The notes under the pieces were generated by a model. That model worked only from the letters and a program-made list of their open reading frames with translations, made no database searches and was not told where the DNA came from. The position numbers and the translations under genes are program-made. A DNA stretch of 64,000 bases, from contig NC_019954.2 in NCBI RefSeq assembly GCF_000328765.2, positions 252,501 through 316,500 of the forward strand, read 5' to 3'. This DNA comes from Tepidanaerobacter acetatoxydans Re1. Lineage in GTDB: Bacteria; Bacillota; Thermosediminibacteria; Thermosediminibacterales; Tepidanaerobacteraceae. Below, piece by piece: positions 1 through 11,867 of this stretch (positions are counted from its first letter, which is position 1; each line of letters opens with the position of its first letter).

Positions 1-2384
<2,384 letters not shown>

Positions 2385-2428
2385 AAAACCTCACTGTGTA
2401 ATTTTGAAGGTGCAAAAACGCATAAAAA

Positions 2429-2546
2429 TTCTCGGTGGCCATAGCGGAGGGGAAACACCAGTTTCCATCCCGAACACATAGGTTAAGCCCTCCAGCGCCG
2501 ATGGTACTAGGCAAATGCCTGGGAGAGTAGGTCGCTGCCGAGAATT
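2429..2546 (+). rRNA. 5S ribosomal RNA
   Basis: About 117 nt with the standard 5S layout. The terminal helix pairs ATTCTCGGTGGCC with the 3' GGTCGCTGCCGAGAAT. The internal CGAACACATAGGTTAAGCCC and ATGGTACT segments are typical of 5S loops. It follows the 23S 3' end by about 45 nt, the usual 23S-5S order of an rRNA operon. Ends are set from the terminal helix and may shift by one or two bases. Confidence 0.95.
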
Positions 2547-2579
2547 TATATATATTTTAACATATTTACACCTAACCGT

Positions 2580-2654
2580 TCCTCGATAGCTCAGCGGTAG
2601 AGCATTCGGCTGTTAACCGAAGGGTCGTAGGTTCGAATCCTACTCGAGGAGCCA
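2580..2654 (+). tRNA. tRNA-Asn (anticodon GTT)
   Basis: A full cloverleaf is visible. The acceptor stem pairs TCCTCGA (2580-2586) with TCGAGGA (2644-2650), the discriminator is G and CCA is encoded (2652-2654). The anticodon stem-loop TTCGGCTGTTAACCGAA places GTT in the loop, reading Asn codons. The T arm contains GGTTCGAATCC. It lies about 35 nt past the 5S gene and is probably part of the rRNA transcript. Confidence 0.97.
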
Positions 2655-2897
2655 TATTTATACTCGATATTTTGATAATCAAATAGTTTATGCTTAAAAT
2701 AAATATATTAAAAGAAATATTAAAAAGGTATACATAAAAAAGTATCCCAAGATACAGTGTCAATTTTACCAATGACTCGGATATACTAAGAGAAGAAGAT
2801 GTTATACTTAGAATAGTAGCAGCATATTATCTTTCTTAATATACTTTTTCAGCTCAACTATAGCATAGCTTAAAACCGATTGAAGAAGGTGGTTGCC

Positions 2898-3365
2898 ATG
2901 ACCAATGATAATGACCGTAAACTGGCGGAAAGCCTTGATACACTTTTGCGTTCCATAACTCGCTGGATGAAATATATACATAGACAACAGCTAGTTAAAG
3001 CTGATAACCTAGACATAACTCAGAAGCAATATAGAGTTTTATGTATTTTAGAAAAAAATGGTCCATATAAAATGTCGGATTTAGGTGAAATAGTCCATAC
3101 ATCTTATGGTAGCCTTACTGTAATGATAGACCGATTGGTAGACAAGAATTTGGTTGAGAGGTGTTTCTTACCTGAGGATAGGCGAGTTGTAATGGTTAAA
3201 ATTACCCCGGCCGGAAGTCAGATTTTAAAACAATACAGGGAAGATTTTTTAGATTTAATAGAGAAAAATTTGGAAAGATTAAATAGTGAAGAAAAAAAAC
3301 GCCTGCAAGCGGCTATAGACGATATTAAATCCATAGTTGAAGAAAATTGCAATTTTTTATTATGA
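2898..3365 (+). CDS. MarR family transcriptional regulator
   Basis: A 155-residue winged-helix regulator of the MarR family. The core carries the typical helix-turn-helix (KMSDLGEIVHTSYGSLTVMIDRLVDKNLVER) followed by the wing motif LPEDRRVVMVKITPAG, where the D-x-R-R pattern is the family hallmark. N- and C-terminal helices form the dimer interface. I chose the ATG at 2898 because AAGGTGG lies 6 nt upstream; an in-frame TTG at 2880 has no such site. It is monocistronic, about 120 bp ahead of the Nudix gene, so no target or ligand can be inferred from context. Confidence 0.9.
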   Translation: MTNDNDRKLAESLDTLLRSITRWMKYIHRQQLVKADNLDITQKQYRVLCILEKNGPYKMSDLGEIVHTSYGSLTVMIDRLVDKNLVERCFLPEDRRVVMVKITPAGSQILKQYREDFLDLIEKNLERLNSEEKKRLQAAIDDIKSIVEENCNFLL

Positions 3366-3484
3366 GACAGAAACAAGCAGGATTTTCTATAGGTGATGTC
3401 GAAATTTTATAACAGAAATTTTATAGCAAGCATGTGATGAGAATAAATATAAAAAATACAAAGTGGGTATAAGGAGGCTAATAA

Positions 3485-3943
3485 ATGCTTACAAGAATTT
3501 GCTCTGGTGGTGTAGTTTTTTTTAAAGACAAGGTCCTGATATTAAAAAATGAAAAAGGTGAATGGGTGTTACCAAAAGGAGTTATCAGACCAGGCAGACT
3601 TGCTCAGGAAGTGGCGATAGAGCGAGTAAAGTTGGAGGCAGGCGTAAACGCTCGCATTGTTTCATGTGTAGGAGAGACCTGCTATGAATTTTATTCTGTT
3701 ACAAGACAAAGACCGGTATGCAATCAAATTACATGGTTTTTAATGGAAGCCTTATCTGAGAATTGTAATCCAAATGTAGAACTTAATTTTTCAGATGGAG
3801 GCTTCTATCCAATTGAAGAGGCCCTGGATATGATAACTTATAGCCAGGATAAATCTCTTGTAAGAACATCGTATAAGCGGTACTTGGAGTATTGCAAAGA
3901 AAAAGAGAAAAATGAAGATGAAAAAGACGAAGTGATAGTTTAA
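3485..3943 (+). CDS. Nudix-fold protein with degenerate Nudix box
   Basis: A 152-residue protein with the overall Nudix fold: an ICSGGVVFFKDKVLILKN first strand pair, then EWVLPKG leading into the Nudix box region. The box should read Gx5Ex7REUxEExGU. Here it is GVIRPGRLAQEVAIERVKLEAGV, so the first Glu is Arg, the RE pair is swapped to ER, and one of the two adjacent Glu is Leu. Most metal-binding acidic residues are therefore absent and hydrolase activity is doubtful. The start is supported by AAGGAGG upstream. The C-terminal tail is very charged (KEKEKNEDEKDE). A Rho-independent terminator follows directly. Confidence 0.8.
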   Translation: MLTRICSGGVVFFKDKVLILKNEKGEWVLPKGVIRPGRLAQEVAIERVKLEAGVNARIVSCVGETCYEFYSVTRQRPVCNQITWFLMEALSENCNPNVELNFSDGGFYPIEEALDMITYSQDKSLVRTSYKRYLEYCKEKEKNEDEKDEVIV

Positions 3944-3970
3944 AAAAAGCAGCTTAGCTGCTTTTTTTAA
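3942..3970. terminator. Bidirectional Rho-independent terminator
   Basis: AAAAAAAGCAGC-TTA-GCTGCTTTTTTT forms a short stem with A and T runs on its two sides. It therefore serves the Nudix gene on the plus strand and the small gene converging from the minus strand. Confidence 0.85.
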
Positions 3971-4155
3971 ATTGTATGAATTTTAATTTGCTCTTCTGAA
4001 ATAGCATCCAAGGTCTGAGCTTTAAGAGCTACATCATTACTACATATTATTCCCTTTTCAGTCAAGACCTCAATAAGGCTCACTATAGTTAAAGTATTTC
4101 TATAGTCTATTATTTTCATATCTGAAAGTTCAGCCAAGATATCTATTTCCACCAT
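3967..4155 (-). CDS. Small conserved-looking hypothetical protein (62 aa)
   Basis: A 62-residue acidic protein with no signal peptide or membrane segment, predicted mostly helical. I do not recognise a named family. The start is well supported: AGGAGG lies 7 nt before the ATG at 4155 on the minus strand. The stop falls inside the shared bidirectional terminator. It lies about 80 bp downstream of the AIR-synthase-like gene on the same strand and may be the last gene of that transcription unit. Its function cannot be inferred. Confidence 0.65.
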   Translation of the reverse strand: MVEIDILAELSDMKIIDYRNTLTIVSLIEVLTEKGIICSNDVALKAQTLDAISEEQIKIHTI

Positions 4156-4239
4156 AAGCTTTCCTCCTAGAGAAGGTTATATAAATATTTTAACCATCCC
4201 TAGGAAGTTTTATACAAGCAGTATAAAAAAATAATTAGC

Positions 4240-5247
4240 TCATAATTGATTATGAACTTTTTCGATAGCGTTGTACAATTCATCTCTTTCAAAAGGCACA
4301 ATTGGACATTTTTTGCCTGAGGAAACAATAAATTTTCCCTGTTCTTGAGAAGTAACCTTGCCTATTACAGCGGCATCAATTTTACTTTCATTTAAAGCGG
4401 CAATAACTTCATCGGCAAAAGGCGTGCATATGAACATAGACCCGCTAGAAATAAGGCCTAATGGATTTATACCAAAAGCTTTACAAATATCTTGAGTTTC
4501 AGGCAAAATTGGAAGTAAATCCTGATATATTTCTACGCCTACCCCCGATGCCTCGGCTACTTCATAACATGCCCCCAACAATCCGCCTTCTGTGATATCA
4601 TGCATAGCTGAAACACCAACTTTAGAAGCAATGATACCATCATCAACAACGCTTATTTTTTCTATGAAATTCTTAGCTTTTTCTATGGTTTCCCTTGGAA
4701 GCTTTTTAATGAGAAATTCTTCAAAATCTGAAGCAAGAATAGCAGACCCCTCAAGACCAAGGGTTTTTGTTACTATTATGGCATCACCGGGTTTGGCACC
4801 TGAAGACGTTACAAATTTATCCTTGCCGGTAATACCGATGGCGGTAGTAGAAATAATAGATTTTGATACTGCCGAAGTAATTTCACTGTGTCCGCCAAGA
4901 ATTTCTATGCCAACTTTATTGGCAGCTTCATTTATTTCTTTCATCAATTCTTTCAAAAGCGACTCATTAGAACCTATCGGCAAAAGTAATGTAACAAGAA
5001 TTCCAATAGGTTCTGCACCACAGGCCGCAACATCATTACATGATACGTACACTGCAAGATGACTGCTGTGAATATCTGCACCGGTTATTGGATCGGTGGA
5101 AAGGACAGCTACTGAATCACCAAAATCTATAATACTGCAGTCTTCTCCAAAACCTGAGTGGACCAATACTTCTTTTCTTAGTTTACCTACATAAGGATAA
5201 ACACTTGATTTTAAAAGCTCCGGCGGGACTTTTCCTGCTTTCAACAT
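4240..5247 (-). CDS. AIR synthase-related protein (PurM/ThiL/HypE-like fold)
   Basis: A 335-residue protein with the two-domain PurM-like architecture: an N-terminal AIRS domain (GEDCSIIDFGDSVAVLSTDPITG, then VSCNDVAACGAEPIGILVTLLLP) and a C-terminal AIRS_C domain (KPGDAIIVTKTLGLEGSAILA, then MHDITEGGLLGACYEVAEASGVG). This fold binds ATP and makes phosphorylated or amidated intermediates. It lacks the C-terminal PRIC-type cysteine tail of HypE, so it is not a hydrogenase maturation HypE, and it differs from canonical ThiL in length and ending. It lies 12 bp from the ECF S-component gene and is clearly co-transcribed with it, which suggests a cofactor or vitamin salvage role (inference). Confidence 0.8.
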   Translation of the reverse strand: MLKAGKVPPELLKSSVYPYVGKLRKEVLVHSGFGEDCSIIDFGDSVAVLSTDPITGADIHSSHLAVYVSCNDVAACGAEPIGILVTLLLPIGSNESLLKELMKEINEAANKVGIEILGGHSEITSAVSKSIISTTAIGITGKDKFVTSSGAKPGDAIIVTKTLGLEGSAILASDFEEFLIKKLPRETIEKAKNFIEKISVVDDGIIASKVGVSAMHDITEGGLLGACYEVAEASGVGVEIYQDLLPILPETQDICKAFGINPLGLISSGSMFICTPFADEVIAALNESKIDAAVIGKVTSQEQGKFIVSSGKKCPIVPFERDELYNAIEKVHNQL

Positions 5248-5259
5248 TGACTAATCACC

Positions 5260-5748
5260 TCAGAATTTATCTTCATCATTAAAAGTAATATCCTTAAGCC
5301 TGTTATGCAAAAACAAGGAAATAGCGGCTCCTGCGGATACCTGTACAAAGTCCCCGGCGAGTTCTACCGGCACAGCGGCCATCCCATAGAGAATACCGGC
5401 TGCCAATGCATAACCTGCCATCATTGTCAAACCACCGAGTGCAACAGCAACATATTTATTCCTTTTAGAGAGAGCCCCCACTATATATCCTTCAAGGCCC
5501 TTAATAATAAAAGTAATAGGTGCCCATACAGGATACCCTCCGATGATATCGGAAAGTGCCGACCCTACTCCTCCTATAACAGCGCCCGGGCCCGGACCGT
5601 AAAGCAGTGCGGTTAAATAAATTACAGCTTCACCTAAATTGAAATAAAGATTAAATGTAGGAACTGGGAAACGCAATACTACAGTAGCTATGACTAATAA
5701 TCCGGAAAAAAGGCCCATAAATGCAAGTTTTTTAATTTTATCATCCAT
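5260..5748 (-). CDS. ECF transporter S component (substrate-specific membrane subunit)
   Basis: A 162-residue membrane protein with about five or six hydrophobic helices. The pattern FNLYFNLGEAVIYLTALLYGPGPGAVIGGVGSALSDIIGGYPVWAPITFIIKGLEGYIVG is typical of S components of energy-coupling-factor vitamin transporters. These bind one substrate and share an ATPase/T module encoded elsewhere. The substrate is unknown. The pairing with an AIR-synthase-like ATP enzyme suggests a thiamine- or pyrimidine-type precursor, but that is a guess. GGGGAGGA precedes the ATG, and a good sigma-A promoter lies upstream. Confidence 0.85.
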   Translation of the reverse strand: MDDKIKKLAFMGLFSGLLVIATVVLRFPVPTFNLYFNLGEAVIYLTALLYGPGPGAVIGGVGSALSDIIGGYPVWAPITFIIKGLEGYIVGALSKRNKYVAVALGGLTMMAGYALAAGILYGMAAVPVELAGDFVQVSAGAAISLFLHNRLKDITFNDEDKF

Positions 5749-5794
5749 AAAAACTTATCCTCCCCACGCTGATATCTGCTAAAATTCTAATGGT

Positions 5795-5824
5795 ATTATA
5801 TCAGAAATAAAAAGCCTTTGACAA
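5795..5824 (-). promoter_or_regulatory. Sigma-A promoter of the ECF/AIR-synthase unit
   Basis: On the minus strand TTGTCA (5819-5824) and TATAAT (5795-5800) are separated by 18 nt. They lie about 45 nt upstream of the S-component start. Confidence 0.65.
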
Positions 5825-5974
5825 ATATTTTGATGTCTTGCTGCAACTAAATAGAAACCAACCATCACGTTTAACGAATCACATTACGAATCTAAACCTT
5901 ATAACCTGGATTTACTGCAACCACCGCCTTAAAAATAGCATTAGCTATTGATTTTCTCGGCATTGTCCGATATA

Positions 5975-6208
5975 ATAAAAAGACAACAGAGAAAGCTAGT
6001 AGCTATGATGGGGAAAAGTAAGCTTGGTTCTTTTTTTAGAGAGCCGGCGGATGGTGAAAGCCGGTAAAAGACTTTGCCTAATTCCACCCCGAAGCTGCAT
6101 CTTTAAAAAGATGCCGGGATTTTATATGATTCCGTTAGATGAATTGAGTAATATATAAGGGTGGCAACGCGAGTCCTCTCGCCCCTTTAGGGGTGAGAGG
6201 ACTTTAAT
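5975..6208 (+). promoter_or_regulatory. T-box riboswitch leader of serS
   Basis: A leader of about 230 nt ahead of serS with the T-box hallmark AAGGGTGGCAACGCG (about 6158-6172), the antiterminator sequence that pairs with the uncharged tRNA 3' end. A strong terminator hairpin follows at once: AGTCCTCTCGCCCC-TTTA-GGGGTGAGAGGACTTT. Stem I elements lie in 5975-6110. A TCC at 6083-6085 is a plausible serine specifier, although I could not fold stem I fully. Known mechanism: uncharged tRNA-Ser stabilises the antiterminator and allows serS transcription. Confidence 0.9.
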
Positions 6209-6232
6209 ATTTTCTATTTGGATTAGAAATGA

Positions 6233-7546
<1,314 letters not shown>

Positions 7547-7581
7547 CTCTTATTGCACTCACAGCGTTGGTAAAGAATTTT

Positions 7582-7616
7582 AAGCGGCTCAATTGTAGAA
7601 TTTGAGCCGCTTTTTG
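7582..7616 (+). terminator. Rho-independent terminator of serS
   Basis: AAGCGGCTCAA and TTGAGCCGCTT form an 11-bp stem with an 8-9 nt loop, followed by a T run. Confidence 0.9.
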
Positions 7617-7663
7617 AATATGATAATATAAGTTTTGTCTTTAAATACAAAGGGGTGATTTGC

Positions 7664-7810
7664 ATGGATAAGTCTTTGCAATTTGATAAAGACAGAGAAA
7701 ATTTTTATAAAAACCTCTTTAAGGAAAAGAATATGAATATAAAAAATATAAAAGATGAAGCAGAAATCTATGCGGAATATATAAAAGAATTTACTTGGGT
7801 TAAGACCTGA
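7664..7810 (+). CDS. Small ORF, 48-aa hypothetical protein
   Basis: An ATG with a good ribosome site (AAAGGGGTG, 6-7 nt upstream) opens a 48-codon frame ending TGA at 7810. The product begins MDKSLQFDKDRENFYKNLF and is rich in Lys, Glu, Asn and Tyr, probably helical, with no membrane segment. It sits alone between the serS terminator and the transporter terminator. I recognise no family. The ribosome site and lysine-rich composition argue for a real gene, but the length makes this uncertain. Confidence 0.45.
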   Translation: MDKSLQFDKDRENFYKNLFKEKNMNIKNIKDEAEIYAEYIKEFTWVKT

Positions 7811-7932
7811 TTTTAGTTACAATAAAAAGATAACGGCTGTCCTTTCCTTATAACGGTTAATTCCGGCTGATATTATACAACTTAACTTATTATAGTAATG
7901 ACTGCAAATTTATAGCTTACTTGAGGTGAAAT

Positions 7933-7966
7933 AAAAAAAGCGGGGATGATGAACCCCGCTTTTTAT
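7933..7966 (-). terminator. Rho-independent terminator of the transporter gene
   Basis: AAAAAGCGGGG and CCCCGCTTTTT form a strong stem right at the 3' end of the minus-strand permease gene. The A run upstream becomes the U run of that transcript. Confidence 0.9.
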
Positions 7967-9357
7967 TACATCAAAAACAAAACGGCTACAATTGTGGATA
8001 CTATCAGACCGGTAATAACCGGTATAAGATTCTTTCTTGCTAAATCCATCACAGGTACACCTACAATACCTGCTACAGCTATAAGGGAACTCCATGCTAT
8101 AATAGTTCCGCCGCCAGACCAGATATTGCCCATTTGGCCTATAGCAGCCAGAGCTGCCGCTACCTTGACATTTCCACCGGCCATTGCACCTGCCAAGGTT
8201 CCCGACATGGGCAAACCGGAAAAACCAGAGCCGTCCAAACCACCGATAATGCCTAGAATCAGCATACCAAAGGCGGAAAGAAAGCCTTCAGGAGGAATGG
8301 ACTGAGCAATCATTTGTCCGATATCAAAAAGAAATCCGGGAGCTCCTTCTCCTAAAATACTAGCGACGACTTCAGGATTTCCAAGAAAGAAAAATCCTGC
8401 TATAGGTAAAATTTGACCCATTACTTTAAATGCAAAAACCAATCCATCGGTTAAATAATCAGCTATAACATCAAGACTCTTTACACCTTCTACGAGAATA
8501 GTTGCTATAGTCATAATTAAAACAGCAGTGCCACCGAGAAGTGCTGAAGCGTCACCACCTTTTATATCGAAGCGAAACATGGCATATATGACACCTATTA
8601 ATGCAATAACAGTTAGCCACATCAGAAAGGGAGCATAAGCCTCGCCACGATGCTCCTCGCCTTTCATTTTCATTTCCGGTCTTGCTTCATTTACGGCAGC
8701 TGTTTCTCGTTTGCCTTCCTTTTGGAACAGCGCTATTTCATCTCTCATCATATAATAAGCCATTACAATAGCAACTATACCTGTGACAAGGGAAAGAATA
8801 GCACCATAACCTGTCACAATTGAAACTGGGATACCGGCAGCTTTAGCCGAAAGACCAGGTGCACCCTGAATAACCATATCACCGGAAAGGGCCATACCCT
8901 GTCCTGCTAAAGCCATAGCTACTGCTCCTGCCATGGGTGGTAGACCCACTTCAATAGCAGCTGGTACCAATAAAGCGCCGATTAAGGGCACGGCTGGGGT
9001 TGGCCAGAAAAAGAGAGATATAGCATAGGTTGTAACAACAAGAACAATATAACTTACCGCAGGTGAAACCATCAGCTTTTTCATAGGAGCTACCAGCATT
9101 TCATCAGCTCCGGTTACACTAATGGATTTTAGCATTGCGAACATCAAACCAATAATTAAGAAGATACTTCCTAACTCGACCAGAGCTGCTATTTGAGCAC
9201 TAAAAACCGCTGTAACAGCTCCCGCCAAACTCCCCTTGTAGATAAGTGCAATCAAAAAAGTAGAAACAATACATGGGATGAGAACATTGCGACGAAATAA
9301 CATAGCTGCTACAACAGCAATGGTACCCAAAGCATAAATCCAATGAGCAAGAGTCAC
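7966..9357 (-). CDS. Ion-transporter-superfamily permease (11-12 TM)
   Basis: A 463-residue polytopic membrane protein with about twelve hydrophobic segments and a cytoplasmic hydrophilic loop in the middle (about residues 215-240, DEIALFQKEGKRETAAVNEARPEMKMKGEEHRGE). Two similar halves contain glycine- and proline-rich re-entrant-like stretches (FFWPTPAVPLIGALLVPAAIEVG and GGLDGSGFSGLPMSGTLAGAMAGG), as in the IT superfamily of Na+/H+ antiporters and organic-anion carriers. I cannot assign the substrate. It is monocistronic, converging on the serS region and read from a 660-bp spacer. Confidence 0.7.
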   Translation of the reverse strand: MTLAHWIYALGTIAVVAAMLFRRNVLIPCIVSTFLIALIYKGSLAGAVTAVFSAQIAALVELGSIFLIIGLMFAMLKSISVTGADEMLVAPMKKLMVSPAVSYIVLVVTTYAISLFFWPTPAVPLIGALLVPAAIEVGLPPMAGAVAMALAGQGMALSGDMVIQGAPGLSAKAAGIPVSIVTGYGAILSLVTGIVAIVMAYYMMRDEIALFQKEGKRETAAVNEARPEMKMKGEEHRGEAYAPFLMWLTVIALIGVIYAMFRFDIKGGDASALLGGTAVLIMTIATILVEGVKSLDVIADYLTDGLVFAFKVMGQILPIAGFFFLGNPEVVASILGEGAPGFLFDIGQMIAQSIPPEGFLSAFGMLILGIIGGLDGSGFSGLPMSGTLAGAMAGGNVKVAAALAAIGQMGNIWSGGGTIIAWSSLIAVAGIVGVPVMDLARKNLIPVITGLIVSTIVAVLFLM

Positions 9358-9945
9358 GTTAAATCCTCCAGTTCTTTTAAGAATTTGCGTTACGTGAAAA
9401 AATAATGGAAAAACTACTTACAGCTAAAAAAATTACCACCTCCTCATCAATGATGAGTGACTAGCTATTTCTATACTAATTCGACAGAAAAAATAAAAAT
9501 CCTCCTTATAAAACAGAAGTATTAAAAAAAAGAAAATGTTTTCAATGATAATAATAATCATATCAAAAAATTAATCTTCGCCAATATGCGGTAAAAACCT
9601 TCTGCTAAATATTATGAGCTATATGGCAAAATCTATTCTTTATAATGAGTTATTTTTAAATATTGATACATATAAAAGAGCATTTTTAGGGTGCTGTTAT
9701 GAAAACTGATGATAGATTTGTAATAATAAAAGCCATATACATAAGCATATAAGACGATTTTGTCATAAAATTAATGCATGGCTTTAGAGGTCTTATGCAT
9801 TATATAGAGGCGGCAAAACTAATAACGGTATCAATGGTTTGGCCGATGATTTTCAGCTTAGTAATTCATTGTTTTGTCAAGCAAAACATCCCATCTCTTA
9901 TAGGTAACATTTTACTAGAATAAATATATGTTATATTATCATTAC
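9358..9945. other. Long AT-rich intergenic spacer
   Basis: About 590 bp between divergently transcribed genes. It contains no supported gene, only a 17-codon frame near 9699 without a convincing ribosome site. A partial Fur-like sequence TGATAATAATAATCA lies at 9546-9560, with two mismatches in its right half. Control of the permease gene probably lies near 9360-9500. Confidence 0.5.
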
Positions 9946-10008
9946 TTGACATATGTCCATAATAATGATAATATAAAATCAAAAGTAATGAACATATGTC
10001 TATAAAAT
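9946..10008 (+). promoter_or_regulatory. Promoter with two ACATATGT operator copies ahead of the DUF5320 gene
   Basis: TTGACA lies at 9946-9951 and a TAATAT -10 at 9969-9974 (17-nt spacer). The palindrome GACATATGTC (9948-9957) overlaps the -35. A second copy, ACATATGTCTATAA, lies at about 9992-10005, downstream of the -10. Closely related sequences occur at the DUF134 promoter (12705-12733) and before the second NifX-like gene (about 14142). This suggests a local regulator-binding site (inference). Confidence 0.55.
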
Positions 10009-10026
10009 TTTAAAGGAGGTGAATTT

Positions 10027-10377
10027 ATGCCTAGAGGAGATGGAACTGGTCCTGCCGGATACGGTCCTATGACCGGCCGCAGCAGAGGATTTTGTGCTGG
10101 CTTTTCAGTGCCTGGTTTCCTCAATCCAATTGGAAGAGGATTCGCGGGTAGAGGTAGAGGCTATAGGCATCAGTTTTATGCAACAGGTCTGCCTTTTTGG
10201 GCAAGGGAAGCCAACCCTTTTAAATTTGCTCCGGCTTATAACGCAAAGTATAGTCAAGAAAGCGAAGCCGAGGCTCTTTTACGGGAGGCAAACTTCTTAA
10301 AACAAGAACTTAAAGCCATAGAGGACAGGCTAAATCAATTAAAAGCGACAGAAAAAGAAAATCCCACTGATGATTAG
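10027..10377 (+). CDS. DUF5320 domain-containing protein
   Basis: A 116-residue protein with the glycine- and arginine-rich N-terminus typical of DUF5320: MPRGDGTGPAGYGPMTGRSRGFCAG, then repeated GRGFAGRGRGYRH. It ends in a short coiled coil (EAEALLREANFLKQELKAIEDRLNQLKA). The family is common in anaerobes next to NifX-like and Mrp/MinD-like genes, and its role is not established. AAAGGAGGTG precedes the ATG. The promoter carries two ACATATGT-type sites, so it is probably controlled together with the rest of the cluster. Confidence 0.85.
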   Translation: MPRGDGTGPAGYGPMTGRSRGFCAGFSVPGFLNPIGRGFAGRGRGYRHQFYATGLPFWAREANPFKFAPAYNAKYSQESEAEALLREANFLKQELKAIEDRLNQLKATEKENPTDD

Positions 10378-10550
10378 CAAGATTGAAATCGGACAAATTA
10401 TATTTGTTGGGTGGCCTTATACCACCCAACGATTCTTTTTGCAAGATCTGGTCTAAGCATATTATTTTACTGAAAATGAGCTATTAATTATAATAAAAAG
10501 TAATCAGAAGTATTGAAAAATACTACTTGATTTAAGGAGGAGGAATAACC

Positions 10551-10910
10551 TTGAAAGTAGCTGTAACTTCTGTTGGCAAAGATTTGGATTCTATGATTGA
10601 TGAAAGGTTTGGGCGTTCAAGTTATTTTATTATTGTTGATACTGATTCTGATGAATTTGAGGTATCTGAGAACGAGGGATTAAGCAGTGCTCACGGCACA
10701 GGTGTCCAGGCAGCTCAGTTTATAGTGGAAAAAGGTATTCAAGCCATAATAACCGGAAACATAGGGCCAAATGCTATAAAAGTCCTAAAAGAATCAGGCA
10801 TAGATGTATTTACTGCAAATTCCATGACTGTAAGACAAGCTCTAGCAAATTTTTCAGAAGGTAAACTTGAGAAGATTTCCGGCAGCACTACAGGACAGCA
10901 TAATAAATAG
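10551..10910 (+). CDS. NifX/NifB-type dinitrogenase iron-molybdenum cofactor-like protein
   Basis: A 119-residue single-domain protein of the Nitro_FeMo-Co family (PF02579-like): MKVAVTSVGKDLDSMIDERFGRSSYFIIVDTD followed by GTGVQAAQFIVEKGIQAIITGNIGPNAIKVL. In NifX/NifY/NifB this domain binds FeMo-cofactor precursors. The stand-alone versions in anaerobes are thought to handle Fe-S or other metal clusters. The start is the TTG at 10551, decided by AAGGAGGAGG 7 nt upstream. There is no nitrogenase in the window, so nitrogen fixation should not be inferred. It lies between the DUF5320 and MinD-ferredoxin genes. Confidence 0.88.
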   Translation: MKVAVTSVGKDLDSMIDERFGRSSYFIIVDTDSDEFEVSENEGLSSAHGTGVQAAQFIVEKGIQAIITGNIGPNAIKVLKESGIDVFTANSMTVRQALANFSEGKLEKISGSTTGQHNK

Positions 10911-11021
10911 AACTAAAAAATTTATATATTATCAAAACGGAAAACCCTAAATATTTCGATGACATATAAATAAAAGGAACCGTACTTAATTATTTACTAA
11001 TTATTTAATGGTGGTGAGATT

Positions 11022-11867
11022 ATGATTGTTGCGGTTGCAAGCGGTAAGGGGGGCACCGGAAAAACAACGATAGCAACGAATCTGGCTGCTTCTTTAAAAG
11101 ATACACTATCTGTGCAGCTTTTGGATTGCGATACGGAAGAGCCTAATGTGCATTTGTTCATTGATCATGAGATAAGCCACAGTGAGGATGTTATGCTTGC
11201 CGTTCCTACTATAGACTACGATAAGTGCACTCATTGTGGTATATGTGTTCAAAAATGTGCCTTTAATGCACTGGCAGATATTAAAGTAAAGCTTTTAGTC
11301 TTTGAAGAACTCTGTCACGGCTGTGGCGGCTGCGTGCTGCTTTGTCCTGTCGGAGCTATTGCAGAAACTGACCGAAAAATTGGGAGTGTAAAGAGCGGCC
11401 ATGCCTTCGGCATGAGCTTTATATATGGGATATTGGAAGTTGGAGCGGTTTTAGCTCCACCGGTAATTAAGAAGGTAAAGGCACATATCAAAAACAATAC
11501 TGCCGTTATAATTGATGCACCGCCAGGCACATCCTGTCCTATGATAAATGCAGTATCAGGAGCAGATTATTGTATATTGGTCACAGAACCGACGCCTTTT
11601 GGATTAAGTGACCTTAAACTTGCTCTGAAGGTTGTCCGGGAACTTGAAATCCCATTCGGTGTTATTATAAATCGGGTGGGGATGGAATATCCCGATATGG
11701 AAAACTATTTTTCAAAGGAAGATGTCCCAGTTTTAATGAAGATACCCTTTGACCGGCGATATGCTGCATGCTATGCCGAAGGGAAATTACTTACAGAAGA
11801 ATTTCCTGAGCTCAGAGAAGAATTCAAAAACTTGTGGGATGCCATAGAAAGACAGGTGAAGGCATGA
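11022..11867 (+). CDS. MinD-superfamily P-loop ATPase with two [4Fe-4S] ferredoxin motifs (1)
   Basis: A 281-residue ATPase of the Mrp/MinD/NifH superfamily. A deviant Walker A motif GKGGTGKTT occupies residues 8-16. An inserted ferredoxin domain around residues 65-120 has two full Cx2Cx2Cx3C motifs (CTHCGICVQKC and CHGCGGCVLLC). The Walker B-like region is VIIDAPPGTSCP. Proteins of this type are found as tandem pairs in anaerobes and are presumed to couple ATP hydrolysis to Fe-S or redox cofactor handling. Its stop overlaps the start of the next, paralogous gene (ATGA), so the two are translationally coupled and probably form a heterodimer (inference). Confidence 0.9.
   Translation: MIVAVASGKGGTGKTTIATNLAASLKDTLSVQLLDCDTEEPNVHLFIDHEISHSEDVMLAVPTIDYDKCTHCGICVQKCAFNALADIKVKLLVFEELCHGCGGCVLLCPVGAIAETDRKIGSVKSGHAFGMSFIYGILEVGAVLAPPVIKKVKAHIKNNTAVIIDAPPGTSCPMINAVSGADYCILVTEPTPFGLSDLKLALKVVRELEIPFGVIINRVGMEYPDMENYFSKEDVPVLMKIPFDRRYAACYAEGKLLTEEFPELREEFKNLWDAIERQVKA

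Noticed and set aside
4592-5062. Longer reading frames opposite to confirmed genes (for example here, and at 34429-34968 and 51466-52134)
   Set aside because: They mirror well-supported genes on the other strand, lack ribosome sites and have the serine/proline-rich composition of antisense frames.
4240-5247. Assignment of the AIR-synthase-like gene as hydrogenase maturation factor HypE
   Set aside because: It lacks the C-terminal cysteine tail needed for carbamoyl transfer and there are no other hyp genes nearby.
9546-9560. Fur-like TGATAATAATAATCA upstream of the permease gene
   Set aside because: The right half departs from the inverted repeat at two positions and it lies nearly 190 bp from the start codon. 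It is too weak to call beside the two good boxes at feo.
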